This document shows, piece by piece, positions 16,303-24,638 of a DNA stretch of 64,000 bases (positions are counted from its first letter, which is position 1; every line of letters starts with the position of its first letter). The stretch lies in contig NZ_DASZKT010000279.1 of the NCBI RefSeq assembly GCF_035552695.1, forward strand, positions 1 through 64,000, given 5' to 3'. Source of the DNA: Actinospica sp035552695 (lineage in GTDB: Bacteria > Actinomycetota > Actinomycetes > Streptomycetales > Catenulisporaceae). A program made the translations under genes and the position numbers. The notes beneath the pieces were generated by a model. That model saw nothing but the letters and a program-made list of their open reading frames with translations, made no database searches and was not told where the DNA came from.

Positions 16303-16728
16303 GTGAACCGCAAGAAGCCGGAATGGACCGAGCCGGGGGCCGCCCTCGACCGGACCGATATCGACTATGCCCTGGAGGCCGGCAAGGGCACCGCCGCGGA
16401 GCATCCCGTGCTCTCGCTCGCGCCCGAGCGGACGCCGGCCACGCGGCCGTCGGCGACCGCGGAGGCCGACGGGCAGGCCGCCGACCATCGCAGCCCGGCC
16501 GAGATCGAGGCGGACATCGCGGCGGCCAGGGACCGGCTCGCGGGCACCCTGGACGAGCTCGGCGAGCGGCTGAGCCCGCGCGGCGTGCTGCGGCAGGCCA
16601 ACGGGCAGGCGCGCGGCGCCTTCGTGGCCGAGGACGGCTCGGTGCGCAAGGACCGGGCCGCCATCGCCGTCGGCGCGCTGGTCGCCGTGGTCGGAGGTTT
16701 GGTCGCGGCGCGCAGGTTCCGCCGCTGA
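16303..16728 (+). CDS. DUF3618 family protein
   Basis: A 141-aa protein. The N-terminal half is hydrophilic and variable, then comes the DUF3618 signature RSPAEIEADIAAARDRLAGTLDELGERLSP (about 65-95), and a C-terminal hydrophobic helix IAVGALVAVVGGLVAARRF. Family members are small membrane-associated proteins of unknown function, often next to stress or envelope genes. The GTG start is preceded by GAGG. The stop is 18 bp before the GroES-like gene, so they are probably one transcript. Confidence 0.75.
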   Translation: MNRKKPEWTEPGAALDRTDIDYALEAGKGTAAEHPVLSLAPERTPATRPSATAEADGQAADHRSPAEIEADIAAARDRLAGTLDELGERLSPRGVLRQANGQARGAFVAEDGSVRKDRAAIAVGALVAVVGGLVAARRFRR

Positions 16729-16746
16729 TGCGCTACCGTCGAGACC

Positions 16747-17094
16747 GTGAGTCGCCGTAACCCCTCGCCCGACGAGAAGCTGCCCATCAAGATGCTGCAC
16801 GACCGGGTGCTCGTGCAGGCGGACGGTGCCGAGGGGGACCGCAAGTCCACCGGGGGCATCCTCATCCCGGCCACCGCGCAGGTCGGCCGGCGGCTGGCCT
16901 GGGCCCAGGTGGTCGCGGTCGGGCAGAACGTGCGCACCGTGGAGATCGGCGACCGGGTGCTCTACGACCCGGAGGACCGTGCCGAGGTCGAGGTGCGCGC
17001 CACCGCCTACGTGCTGTTGCGCGAGCGCGACATCCACGCGGTCGCCGCCGAGCGGCTCGGCGAGGCGGGCCAGGCTACCGGGCTGTACCTCTGA
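16747..17094 (+). CDS. GroES-like co-chaperonin family protein
   Basis: A 115-aa protein whose N-terminal 95 residues follow the GroES/chaperonin-10 fold: IKMLHDRVLVQADGAEGDRKSTGGILIPATAQ contains the mobile loop (STGGILIP), and AWAQVVAVGQNVRTVEIGDRVLYDP the later beta-strands. It differs from a housekeeping GroES (LPDTAKEKPQ-like segment missing), there is no groEL next door, and it has a C-terminal extension. It is therefore probably a diverged GroES paralogue. GTG start. It lies between DUF3618 and a permease gene with only 2 bp to the latter. Confidence 0.8.
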   Translation: MSRRNPSPDEKLPIKMLHDRVLVQADGAEGDRKSTGGILIPATAQVGRRLAWAQVVAVGQNVRTVEIGDRVLYDPEDRAEVEVRATAYVLLRERDIHAVAAERLGEAGQATGLYL

Positions 17095-17096
17095 GC

Positions 17097-18179
17097 ATGA
17101 GCGAGCTGGGCGAGCAGGTCGCCGGGGAGGCCGGCCGGCCGGCCGAGACCTCCTCGTACTTCACCTACGCCTTCGGCCTCGCCGCCGGCGCGCTCTCCGC
17201 CTTCGCGCTGGTCCGCCTCGGCGCGCACGCGAAATCAGTGCTCGTAGTCGTCGCGCTCGCGGCCTTCTTCGCGGTCTCGCTCAACCCGATCGTCACGGCC
17301 CTGACCCGGCAGCGACGGGTGCCGATGCCGCGCTGGACGGCCGTCCTGGTGGTCGGCATCGGCGTGCTGGCGCTGGTCGCCGGGTTCCTCGCGATCATCG
17401 TGCCGCCGGTGGAGCGCGAGGTGACCGCGCTGGTGCATCAGGTCCCTCATCTGCTCAACGAGGCGCAGGACCAGTCCACCTGGCTCGGCCGGATGGAGAA
17501 GAAGTACCACGTCTTCGCCAAGATCGAGTCCGCGGTCAGCTCGAAGAGCCTGGGTGCGAGCGCGCTGACCGGCGTGGTCGGCGCGGGCAAGTACGTGCTC
17601 GACATGCTCACCTCCACGCTCGCCGTGGTGGCCCTGACGATCTACTTCCTGGCCGGGCTGCCCAACGTGGTCAACGCCGTCTTCCGCACCGTGCCGGCCT
17701 CCCGCCGGGTGCGCGCGCGGGTGATCGGCGACGAGATCCTCACGCAGGTCGGCCGGTACATGCTCGGTTCCGCGCTGAACGCGAGCATCGCGGGTCTTGC
17801 CACGTTCGTCTGGACGGCGATCTTCGGTATCCCCTACCCCGCCGCGCTCGGGCTGATGGTGGCCCTGATGGACATGGTGCCGGTGATCGGCTCTACGGTC
17901 GGCGGCGCGATCGTCACCCTGGTCGCGCTGTCCGTCTCGGCGCCGGTGGCCGTCGCGACCCTCGCGTTCTACATCGCCTTCCGGCTCACCGAGGACTACC
18001 TGCTGCTGCCCAAGGTGATGCGGCACGCGGTGAACGTGCCGCCGATCGTCACCGTCGTCGCGGTGCTGATAGGCGGCGCGCTGATGGGGATCATCGGGGC
18101 GCTGCTGGCGATTCCGACCGCGGCCGCGCTCAAGCTCGTCGCGCAGGAGGCGCTGATCCCCCGGCTCGAGCGTCGCTGA
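17097..18179 (+). CDS. AI-2E family (TerC/PerM-like) transporter permease
   Basis: A 360-aa polytopic membrane protein with about eight transmembrane segments: three near the N-terminus (about 25-40, 45-65, 80-103), a soluble loop, then segments near 170-190, 225-330. Family features are SLNPIVTALTRQ, the central LTIYFLAGLPNVVNAVFRTVPASRR, GIPYPAALGLMVALMDMVPVIGSTVGG and ALLAIPTAAALKL. Members export small molecules or ions. The AI-2 substrate of the family name has not been shown generally. The start ATG overlaps the upstream unit by proximity (2 bp). Confidence 0.88.
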   Translation: MSELGEQVAGEAGRPAETSSYFTYAFGLAAGALSAFALVRLGAHAKSVLVVVALAAFFAVSLNPIVTALTRQRRVPMPRWTAVLVVGIGVLALVAGFLAIIVPPVEREVTALVHQVPHLLNEAQDQSTWLGRMEKKYHVFAKIESAVSSKSLGASALTGVVGAGKYVLDMLTSTLAVVALTIYFLAGLPNVVNAVFRTVPASRRVRARVIGDEILTQVGRYMLGSALNASIAGLATFVWTAIFGIPYPAALGLMVALMDMVPVIGSTVGGAIVTLVALSVSAPVAVATLAFYIAFRLTEDYLLLPKVMRHAVNVPPIVTVVAVLIGGALMGIIGALLAIPTAAALKLVAQEALIPRLERR

Positions 18180-18286
18180 ACGTCGTTTCCCGTTCGAGAC
18201 CTGCGAACCGGCGCACGAGGACCCCTTTGCACGACTAGAATCAAGCGGATACCGTGCCTTGGCAAACACAATGGGTGATGTTCTAA

Positions 18287-19753
18287 GTGGCTAACACTGA
18301 CCTGGTCGTTCTCGGCGCAGGACCCGCCGGTCTGGCGGCCGCGTGGCGGGCTGCCCGCCGCGGGCTCTCCGTCGTCGTACTCGACCGGGCCGAGGGTGTG
18401 GGGGGCATGGCCTCCTCCTTCGACATCGCCGGGGTGCGGGTGGATTACGGCAGCCACCGGCTGAATCCCGACATGCCGGGCTACGTCCTGGCCGACCTGC
18501 GCTTTCTGCTCGGCGCCGATCTGCAGACCAGGTACCGGGCCGGACGGCTGCTGCTCGGTGAGAAGTGGATCACCTATCCGTTCAAGCCGCGCGAGCTGGC
18601 CCGCGCGCTGCCCGCGGTGCCGATGGCCCGCGCGGCCTTCGAGGCCATCTCGACCTCCTGGCGCGGCAAGCCGAAGCCGGGCGAGTCGCCGGAGAGCTAC
18701 GCGGAGCTGATGCGCGCGGGCTTCGGCCCGACGCTGTACGAGCAGGTATACGCGCCGTACGCCAGGAAGCTGTGGGGCATCGACGGCGAGCTGATCGACT
18801 CGGAGCAGGCGCGGCGCAAGGCGGGGGCGCCCACCGCTCTGTCCGCGCTGGCCCGGGCGGTTCGCAATGTCCTGTCGAACGAGTCGCTGGCCTACCTGTA
18901 CCCGCGGCGCGGCTTCGGCCAGCTGTGCGAGTCGATGGCCGACGCGGCGGTCACGGCGGGCGCGCGGCTGCGACTGGGCAGCGCGGCCGAGCGGATCGAG
19001 GTGGGCCACGGCGAGGTCTCCGTGCGGCTCGGCCGGTCCGAGCACCACTACGCGGCCTCCGAGCGCTCCGGGTGGAGCTCGGACTCCTTCCTGGACAGCG
19101 GCGGCTGGCTGCGCGCCCGGCACGTCTTCTCCACCCTGCCGCTGCCGCTGCTGGCCCGGATGACCACGCCGGGCGCGCCGTACGAGGCGGTGGAGGCGAG
19201 CGGCGACCTGAAGTTCCGGGCGATCGTGCTCGTCTACGTCGTGCACAAGGGCGGCCGCTGGACCAGGCACGACGTGCACTACATCCCGGGCGGGCGCACC
19301 CCCGTCAGCCGGATCTCCGAGCCTATGAACCACCGGATCAACCCGGAGGACCCGGAGGACCGCGACGTGGTCTGCTTCGAAATGCCCTGCGATATCGGGG
19401 ACGACATCTGGAACGCCTCGGACGACGAGCTGGCCGAGCTGGTCCGCGGCTGCGTGCGGGAGACCGGGCTGCCCGAGCTGAACATGGACTGGGTGCAGGT
19501 CAAGCGGGTGCGCAACGTCTACCCGATCTACCACCGCGGCTACCGCAGCCAGCTGGGGGTGCTCGAGCAGTGGGTGGAGCAGCTGCCGCACGTGACCACG
19601 TTCGGCCGGCAGGGTCTGTTCACCCCGGACAACACGCACCACTCGATGGTGATGGGCTACGAGGCGGCGGACGCGCTCGGCTCCGGTGATTTCGACCACG
19701 AACACTGGAAGCAGGCCAAGGAGCGCTTCTCGAACCACATCGTCGAGACCTGA
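18287..19753 (+). CDS. FAD-dependent oxidoreductase, protoporphyrinogen oxidase/UDP-galactopyranose mutase-like
   Basis: A 488-aa flavoprotein. The dinucleotide-binding motif VVLGAGPAGLAAAWRAA lies at residues 7-23 with an acidic residue at the end of strand 2 (VVVLDRAEGVGG). Further blocks are DYGSHRLNPDMP, YAPYARKLWGIDGELIDSEQARRKAG, YLYPRRGFGQLCESMADAA and the C-terminal FAD loop TFGRQGLFTPDNTHHSMVMGYEAADAL. The amine-oxidase-type fold and the DYGSHR/NTHHSM blocks suggest the group that contains protoporphyrinogen oxidase, UDP-galactopyranose mutase and carotenoid/phytoene enzymes. The substrate is not determined. GTG start. Confidence 0.8.
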   Translation: MANTDLVVLGAGPAGLAAAWRAARRGLSVVVLDRAEGVGGMASSFDIAGVRVDYGSHRLNPDMPGYVLADLRFLLGADLQTRYRAGRLLLGEKWITYPFKPRELARALPAVPMARAAFEAISTSWRGKPKPGESPESYAELMRAGFGPTLYEQVYAPYARKLWGIDGELIDSEQARRKAGAPTALSALARAVRNVLSNESLAYLYPRRGFGQLCESMADAAVTAGARLRLGSAAERIEVGHGEVSVRLGRSEHHYAASERSGWSSDSFLDSGGWLRARHVFSTLPLPLLARMTTPGAPYEAVEASGDLKFRAIVLVYVVHKGGRWTRHDVHYIPGGRTPVSRISEPMNHRINPEDPEDRDVVCFEMPCDIGDDIWNASDDELAELVRGCVRETGLPELNMDWVQVKRVRNVYPIYHRGYRSQLGVLEQWVEQLPHVTTFGRQGLFTPDNTHHSMVMGYEAADALGSGDFDHEHWKQAKERFSNHIVET

Positions 19754-19880
19754 TGCGGTAATGCTCGAATATTCGCAGGTCGAGATCGCACGGTAACGGC
19801 GCAGCCGCGTCCGGTACGCGCCTGTTCACCCCCGGGCCACGTGTGATTCACGGGTCATTGGCCGCGATCTGCGGGAATGT

Positions 19881-19895
19881 ACCTCGTGACGAGGT
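19881..19895 (+). promoter_or_regulatory. ACCTCG-TGA-CGAGGT hairpin overlapping a ribosome-binding site
   Basis: Perfect 6-bp arms with a 3-nt loop. The 3' arm contains the GAGG that is the only good Shine-Dalgarno for the ATG at 19903. In the mRNA it could hide the ribosome site, a possible translation control element. Confidence 0.35.
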
Positions 19896-19902
19896 GGACG
19901 GA

Positions 19903-20523
19903 ATGACCAGGTTCTACCACCCGGACCGGATCGACTACGACATGGTGGTTTCGAGCGGTCACGACGGCCGTAGGTTGTGGACCACGGCGGGCGTCGAGGT
20001 GGTTGACCCGTCGTCGGTGCTCGCCGACGGCAGCGGCCCGATGGACACGGACGCCTTCCGGGCGTACGCGGCGGCCGTGGCACCACGGTTGCGGGACTTC
20101 GCGGAGCGGTTGACCGGCGTCGAGTCCGACGCGGGTTCGACGGCCGGACGCTATGAGAGCTATCAGTTGGTGCGCGGCATCATCAGGGACGCCCAGGGCA
20201 TGATGCTCGCCGAGGTTCGCTGCGACGGTTCGGTGATGGTGCTCGGCGAGCTCGACCCCTCGCTGCGACGCCAGTTCATCGGGATGATCAACGGCTGGCT
20301 GCCGATGACGATCCGCGAGGTGGACCGCTACTCCTACGAGAACGCGCTGGCCTCGCTGGTCAAGGCACGCCGCGTGGTGGACTCGATGCTGCGCGAGGTG
20401 ATCGGCATCGCCGCCGGCGGCCCGGAGCCGCTGCCCTGGGACAAGGTGGCGTCGGCCGCGGGCACCACCCCGGCCGCGTTGACCAGCTGGTTCAGCTCGC
20501 CGGACGAGCTGATCAACTCCTGA
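19903..20523 (+). CDS. Hypothetical soluble protein
   Basis: A 206-aa protein starting MTRFYHPDRIDYDMVVSSGHDGRRLWTTAG. It is rich in Arg/Asp/Ala, has no signal peptide or membrane helix, and contains amphipathic helices such as YAAAVAPRLRDFAERLTGVE and YSYENALASLVKARRVVDSML. A C-terminal part (TTPAALTSWFSSPDELINS) looks like the end of a helix-turn-helix or wHTH-like domain (WDKVASAAGTTPAALTSWF), hinting at regulation. No family is recognised. The start is chosen by GAGGTGGACGGA upstream. Convergent with the RraA-like gene. Confidence 0.6.
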   Translation: MTRFYHPDRIDYDMVVSSGHDGRRLWTTAGVEVVDPSSVLADGSGPMDTDAFRAYAAAVAPRLRDFAERLTGVESDAGSTAGRYESYQLVRGIIRDAQGMMLAEVRCDGSVMVLGELDPSLRRQFIGMINGWLPMTIREVDRYSYENALASLVKARRVVDSMLREVIGIAAGGPEPLPWDKVASAAGTTPAALTSWFSSPDELINS

Positions 20524-20535
20524 ACCGTCGCGGAC

Positions 20536-21231
20536 TCACTCCTCGACGGCTCCGCCGATCCGGCGCAGGTGGGCGCGGAAGGTGTAGTCAGGGTTCTGAC
20601 CGCGCTGGAAGAGGTAGTCGTCGAACCGCGTCTGCTGACGCAGCGTCGCCTGCCCGGTGGAGATCCTCCTCGCCTGCTCGTGCTCCGTGGCCCTGATCGC
20701 GCGGGCGGTTTCCAGGACTTCGCCCAGCCGGTCGCGGGAGATGAACAGCACCCCGTCCCGGTCCGCGAACACCGCGTGCGCCGTGCCGACCAGTTGCGGC
20801 CCGACGTGCGCGCTGGCCAGGGCTTCCGGCTCACGCGGGTCCACCCGAAGCGGGCCGAAGGGGAAGGCCCCGTAGCTGAACACCGGCACGCCGATCGTCG
20901 CGAGTTCGGCGGTGTCGCGGTGCAGCCCCCACACGATGATCCCGGCCACGCCCGCCGCTTTCGCCTCGAGTACCGCGAGATCGCCGATGCACGCCTCGTC
21001 GACGCGTCCGCCGTTGTCGATCACGAGCACGTCGCCGGGCTCGGCGGACGCGAAGGCCTCCAGGAAGACGTCCACGCTCCCGTAGTGGCGCACCGGAAGC
21101 ACGCGGCCCGCGACCTCCGTCCACGGCGTCACCGGCCGGATTCCCAGCGGGGCGACGTACGCGGGGACGCCGAGGCGGACACAGGCGTCGGCGATGAGCG
21201 GCGTGGACAGCCCGGCGAAGTCGATCGTCAT
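20536..21231 (-). CDS. RraA family / HMG-CHA aldolase-like protein
   Basis: A 231-aa protein of the RraA/dimethylmenaquinone-methyltransferase-like fold. The conserved motif GD-x20-RD is visible as IGDLAVLEAKAAGVAGII followed by VWGLHRDTAEL, and the phosphate/carboxylate-binding block as GDVLVIDNGGRVDEA. Family members are class II pyruvate aldolases (HMG/CHA aldolase) or RNase E inhibitors. The GD..RD residues support an aldolase-type active site here. ATG 21231 was selected; the longer frame runs back into the divergent promoter. Confidence 0.85.
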   Translation of the reverse strand: MTIDFAGLSTPLIADACVRLGVPAYVAPLGIRPVTPWTEVAGRVLPVRHYGSVDVFLEAFASAEPGDVLVIDNGGRVDEACIGDLAVLEAKAAGVAGIIVWGLHRDTAELATIGVPVFSYGAFPFGPLRVDPREPEALASAHVGPQLVGTAHAVFADRDGVLFISRDRLGEVLETARAIRATEHEQARRISTGQATLRQQTRFDDYLFQRGQNPDYTFRAHLRRIGGAVEE

Positions 21232-21277
21232 GGCGCGAGCGTAGTACGGCGGCTCGCGCCGGGCCGTCTCACACCTA

Positions 21278-21297
21278 CTGCTACAGACTTGTAGCAG
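21278..21297. promoter_or_regulatory. CTGCTACA-N4-TGTAGCAG inverted repeat in the RraA-like/uppP divergent promoter
   Basis: Perfect 8-bp arms (21278-21285 and 21290-21297) with a GACT spacer, 47 bp upstream of the RraA-like start and 56 bp upstream of uppP. Its size and symmetry suit a dimeric repressor, and the position would allow control of both genes. The regulator is unknown. Confidence 0.5.
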
Positions 21298-21352
21298 CAC
21301 GGACATCTCCGGGCCGGCCACGGAGGCTGGATGACTGGCTAAGCTACAGCTC

Positions 21353-22336
21353 ATGTCGTCGATCTCAAACTCGCTGACCTCCGTCGAGCACTACGTCGAG
21401 GCGATCGCGCTCGGCCTGGTCCAAGGGGTCACGGAGCTCTTCCCGGTGTCCAGCCTCGGGCACGCGGTGCTGATCCCGGCATTCATCGGCGGCTCCTGGG
21501 CCTCCGACCTGAGCATGACCAACGACAAATCACCGTACCTGGCGCTGATCGTGGCGCTGCACGTGGCCACCGCGCTGGCGCTGCTGGTGTTCTTCCGCGA
21601 CGACTGGGTGCGGGTGATCCAGGGCCTGATCAGCTCGATCAAGCGCAAGCGGATCCGGACCCCGTACGAGAAGCTGGCCTGGCTGCTGATCTTCAGCACC
21701 ATCCCGGTCGGCCTCGCCGGCGTGATCCTGGACAAGGTGCTGCGGACCACGCTCGGCAAACCGATGTACGCCGGGATGTTCCTGATGCTGAACGGCCTGG
21801 TGCTGTACCTGGCCGAGCGCGGCCCCGGACGCGCGTTGACCGCGAAGCAGAACAAGGGCGGTCGGCGCGGCCGCGGCGGCGCGTCCTCCGACACGTCCGT
21901 GCGCGAACTGGACAAGCACGGACGGGAACTGCCGCCGGACATCGCGAGCGACGTCCGGCTGTCCCGGCTGAGCGTGAAGACCGGCATGATGGTCGGCGCG
22001 GCCGAGATCGCCGGCCTGTTCCCCGGCCTGAGCCGCTCCGGCGCGACGATTGTGACCGGCCTGTTCAAGGGCATGAGCCGGGAGGACGCGGCCCGCTTCG
22101 CCTTCCTGCTGGCCACGCCCGTCATCCTGCTGGCCGGCCTCTACAAGCTGCCCACCCTGATGCAGACCCAGTTCTCGGACTGGCGCGGCCCGGCCCTCGC
22201 CGGCGCCGTCGTGGCGTTCTTCGCCTCGTACTTCTCGGTGAAGTTCCTGGTGCGGTATTTCGAGAACAAGTCGCTGATGCCCTTCGCGATCTACTGCGGC
22301 GTCGTCGGCCTGCTGTCAGTGATCTACTTCGCCTGA
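21353..22336 (+). CDS. uppP: Undecaprenyl-diphosphatase UppP (BacA)
   Basis: A 327-aa polytopic membrane enzyme that recycles undecaprenyl pyrophosphate to the monophosphate for peptidoglycan and teichoic acid synthesis; extra copies give bacitracin resistance. The catalytic motif 1 is QGVTELFPVSSLGHAVL (Glu28, Ser33-Ser34, His37), and motif 2 is GLFPGLSRSGATI with Arg228. A hydrophilic, Arg/Gly-rich insertion of about 50 residues (156-208, including KGGRRGRGGASSD) lies between transmembrane segments, longer than in Escherichia coli. The start ATG lacks a clear Shine-Dalgarno. Confidence 0.95.
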   Translation: MSSISNSLTSVEHYVEAIALGLVQGVTELFPVSSLGHAVLIPAFIGGSWASDLSMTNDKSPYLALIVALHVATALALLVFFRDDWVRVIQGLISSIKRKRIRTPYEKLAWLLIFSTIPVGLAGVILDKVLRTTLGKPMYAGMFLMLNGLVLYLAERGPGRALTAKQNKGGRRGRGGASSDTSVRELDKHGRELPPDIASDVRLSRLSVKTGMMVGAAEIAGLFPGLSRSGATIVTGLFKGMSREDAARFAFLLATPVILLAGLYKLPTLMQTQFSDWRGPALAGAVVAFFASYFSVKFLVRYFENKSLMPFAIYCGVVGLLSVIYFA

Positions 22337-22418
22337 GCCGCCTCAGTGCAGCTCCTCCCGCGCACCTCGGCGGAAATTCGATCGACAGCCTGATGCGGCG
22401 CCCGAGATAGTCGGAACC

Positions 22419-23183
22419 ATGCGCCAAGACGAGAACGAGGTGTTCTGGGACGACGAGGCCGCCCAGGGCTACGACACCGTGGGCAGCGGCATGTTCGCCC
22501 CCGAAGTGCTGGGTCCGACCGTGGACCGGCTCACCGAACTCGCCGAGGGCGGACCGGCACTGGAGTTCGCCATCGGCACCGGACGCGTAGCCATCCCGCT
22601 CCGCCGGCGCGACGTACCCGTCGCCGGCATCGAACTGTCCCGCCCGATGGTCAAGCAGTTGCGCACCAAGGCGGACGAGAGCGAGATCCCGGTCGTCGTC
22701 GGAGACATGACGACCGCGACCGCGGCCGAGCCCGGCACGTACCGCCTCGTCTACCTCGTCTTCAACACGATCTCCAACCTGCTCACCCAGGCCGAGCAGG
22801 TCGCCTGCTTCCGCAACGCCGCCCGCCACCTCTCCACCGGCGGCCGCTTCGTCATCGAACTCTGGGTCCCCGAACTACGCAGGCTCCCGCCCGGCCAAAC
22901 GGCCACGGTCTGGCGCTCCGAGCCCGACTACGTCGGCCTGGACACGTACGACGTGCTCAACCAGCAGGTCGTCTCCCACCACTTCCACTTCGACTCCTCG
23001 GACGACTCACGCGAGGCGCGCCTGTTCCGGAGCCCTCACCGCTACATCTGGCCCGCCGAACTCGACCTGATGGCCCAACTCGCGGGCTTCGAACTCGAGT
23101 CCCGCCACGCCGACTGGCAGCGCTCCGATTTCACAGCGGACTCCTCCTCCCACGTCTCCGTCTATCGCCTTCCGGGTGCGTAG
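22419..23183 (+). CDS. Class I SAM-dependent methyltransferase
   Basis: A 254-aa soluble protein. SAM-binding motif I is LEFAIGTGRVAIPL (48-61), motif II is VAGIELSRPMVKQL, the post-II acidic residue is in VVVGDMTT, and motif III-like GGRFVIELWVPEL follows. The substrate is unknown. It starts a same-strand group of three genes with a TmrB-like P-loop protein and another methyltransferase. Confidence 0.8.
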   Translation: MRQDENEVFWDDEAAQGYDTVGSGMFAPEVLGPTVDRLTELAEGGPALEFAIGTGRVAIPLRRRDVPVAGIELSRPMVKQLRTKADESEIPVVVGDMTTATAAEPGTYRLVYLVFNTISNLLTQAEQVACFRNAARHLSTGGRFVIELWVPELRRLPPGQTATVWRSEPDYVGLDTYDVLNQQVVSHHFHFDSSDDSREARLFRSPHRYIWPAELDLMAQLAGFELESRHADWQRSDFTADSSSHVSVYRLPGA

Positions 23184-23220
23184 CGGAACCGTGCCGCCGC
23201 GAGGCCGCGTCCCGATCAGC

Positions 23221-23823
23221 ATGCTGCTCTGGATCAACGGCCCCTTCGGCGGCGGCAAGACCGCGACCGCGTACGAGCTGCAGCGCAGGCTCACCGACAG
23301 CGTCGTATGCGACCCCGAGCACGTCGGCTTCGGCCTGCACCGGATGCTCCCGCCGGGTCTGCGCACCGATTTCCAGGACCTCGCCGCGTGGCGCCAGGGC
23401 GTCCACGAAGTCCTCGACCTCGCCGCCCGCGAGCATCCGGGCCCCGTCCTCGTGCCGATGACGCTGACCGATCCGCGGTACTTCGCCGAGACCGTGGGCC
23501 GATTGCGGGAGGACGGCCACGACGTGCGCCACTTCTGCCTGCTCGCCGAGCGTGAGACCGTCGTGCGCCGATTGAGGCGGCGGGGCTTCGGCTTCGGCCT
23601 CAAGCACGAGAAGTGGGCCCTCGACCGCCTGGACGACTCCCTGACCCGGCTGCGCGAGGCCGCGTTCGCCACGCACATCGCCACCGACGGACGCTCGGTG
23701 TCAGAGGTCGCTGACACGATCGCCCAGCAGGCCGGACTGCCGATCGCCCCTGACACCGACGGCCCCGTCCGCGCCCGGTGGCGGCTCTACCGCGCCTCGG
23801 TCCGGCACCTGCGAGCAGACTGA
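23221..23823 (+). CDS. TmrB-like P-loop ATP-binding protein (tunicamycin-resistance family)
   Basis: A 200-aa protein starting MLLWINGPFGGGKTATAYELQRRL, with a Walker A (GPFGGGKT, residues 7-14). The whole length parallels the Bacillus subtilis tunicamycin-resistance protein TmrB: CDPEHVGFGLHRML, a central VLVPMTLTDPRYFAETVGRLR, HFCLLAERETVVRRLRRRG, and a C-terminal PIAPDTDGPVRAR. TmrB binds tunicamycin and ATP. The match is recalled from the family, not computed. The start is ATG 23221 rather than an upstream extension. Neighbouring methyltransferases and uppP upstream suggest a link to cell-wall lipid carrier chemistry, which is inference. Confidence 0.8.
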   Translation: MLLWINGPFGGGKTATAYELQRRLTDSVVCDPEHVGFGLHRMLPPGLRTDFQDLAAWRQGVHEVLDLAAREHPGPVLVPMTLTDPRYFAETVGRLREDGHDVRHFCLLAERETVVRRLRRRGFGFGLKHEKWALDRLDDSLTRLREAAFATHIATDGRSVSEVADTIAQQAGLPIAPDTDGPVRARWRLYRASVRHLRAD

Positions 23824-23843
23824 CACTCCGGGAGGACACGCCC

Positions 23844-24638
23844 ATGGACCTCGAACTCGTCGACACCTTCCACGCCGCCGCAGCAGGTCGCGGCCTGTCG
23901 AGCCGCCTCTACGCCGAGGCCTTCGGCGACGATTATCCGTTCGAGGTGGATCCCTCCAGCAGTTGCACGTGGTCCGTGCTCGGCGAGATGGTCAAACGGC
24001 TGCGCCTGCGCCCGAACGACCTCCTGGTCGATCTCGGCTGCGGACGCGGCGGCACAGGCCTCTGGCTCGCCCGCGCCTTCTCGTCGCGGCTCATCGGCGT
24101 GGACATCTCGCCGAAGGCCGTCGAGCTCGCCACCGAACGGATCCCCGAGTTCTTCCCCGCCGCTGCCGCTGTCGGAGACGCGGCCGCCGACGACACAGGC
24201 CGGTTCCGCTTCCAGGTCGGCACCTTCGCGGAGACCGGCCTCCCCGACCAGTGCGCGGACGGCGCCGTCATCATGGACGCACTGTCCTTCGGCCCGGACC
24301 GCGACGCGTCCCTGCGTGAACTGCGCCGCATCCTCAAGCCCGGCGCCCGCGCCGTCTTCACCGGCGGCCGCAACCTCCCCGGCCACCCCCTGTACGTACC
24401 CGGTCGCCCGACCTGGGACGAGCGCATCGCCGCCGCGGGCCTCGAACTCGAGGCCAAGATCGACCGCCTCGAGGAGAAGGGCCTGTGGGATCGCCTCAAC
24501 GACCTCTGGGAGGCCCACGAGCACGAACTCCGCCGCGAGGACGGCGACGCCGCCACCGACGCGAAGCTCACCGAGGCCCGCAACCACCGCCCCGGCCGCC
24601 CATACCGCCGCACCTGGATCTTCACCGCCCGCGCCTGA
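23844..24638 (+). CDS. Class I SAM-dependent methyltransferase
   Basis: A 264-aa protein with motif I LLVDLGCGRGGTGLWLA (60-76), motif II LIGVDISPKAVELA, the acidic post-II residue AAAVGDAA, and motif IV-like GAVIMDALSFGPD. The ubiE/methyltransf_11 pattern is clear; the substrate is unknown. The start ATG 23844 has GGGAGGA upstream and lies 20 bp after the TmrB-like gene, so the group is likely one operon. A stretch of about 240 bp without a gene follows. Confidence 0.8.
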   Translation: MDLELVDTFHAAAAGRGLSSRLYAEAFGDDYPFEVDPSSSCTWSVLGEMVKRLRLRPNDLLVDLGCGRGGTGLWLARAFSSRLIGVDISPKAVELATERIPEFFPAAAAVGDAAADDTGRFRFQVGTFAETGLPDQCADGAVIMDALSFGPDRDASLRELRRILKPGARAVFTGGRNLPGHPLYVPGRPTWDERIAAAGLELEAKIDRLEEKGLWDRLNDLWEAHEHELRREDGDAATDAKLTEARNHRPGRPYRRTWIFTARA

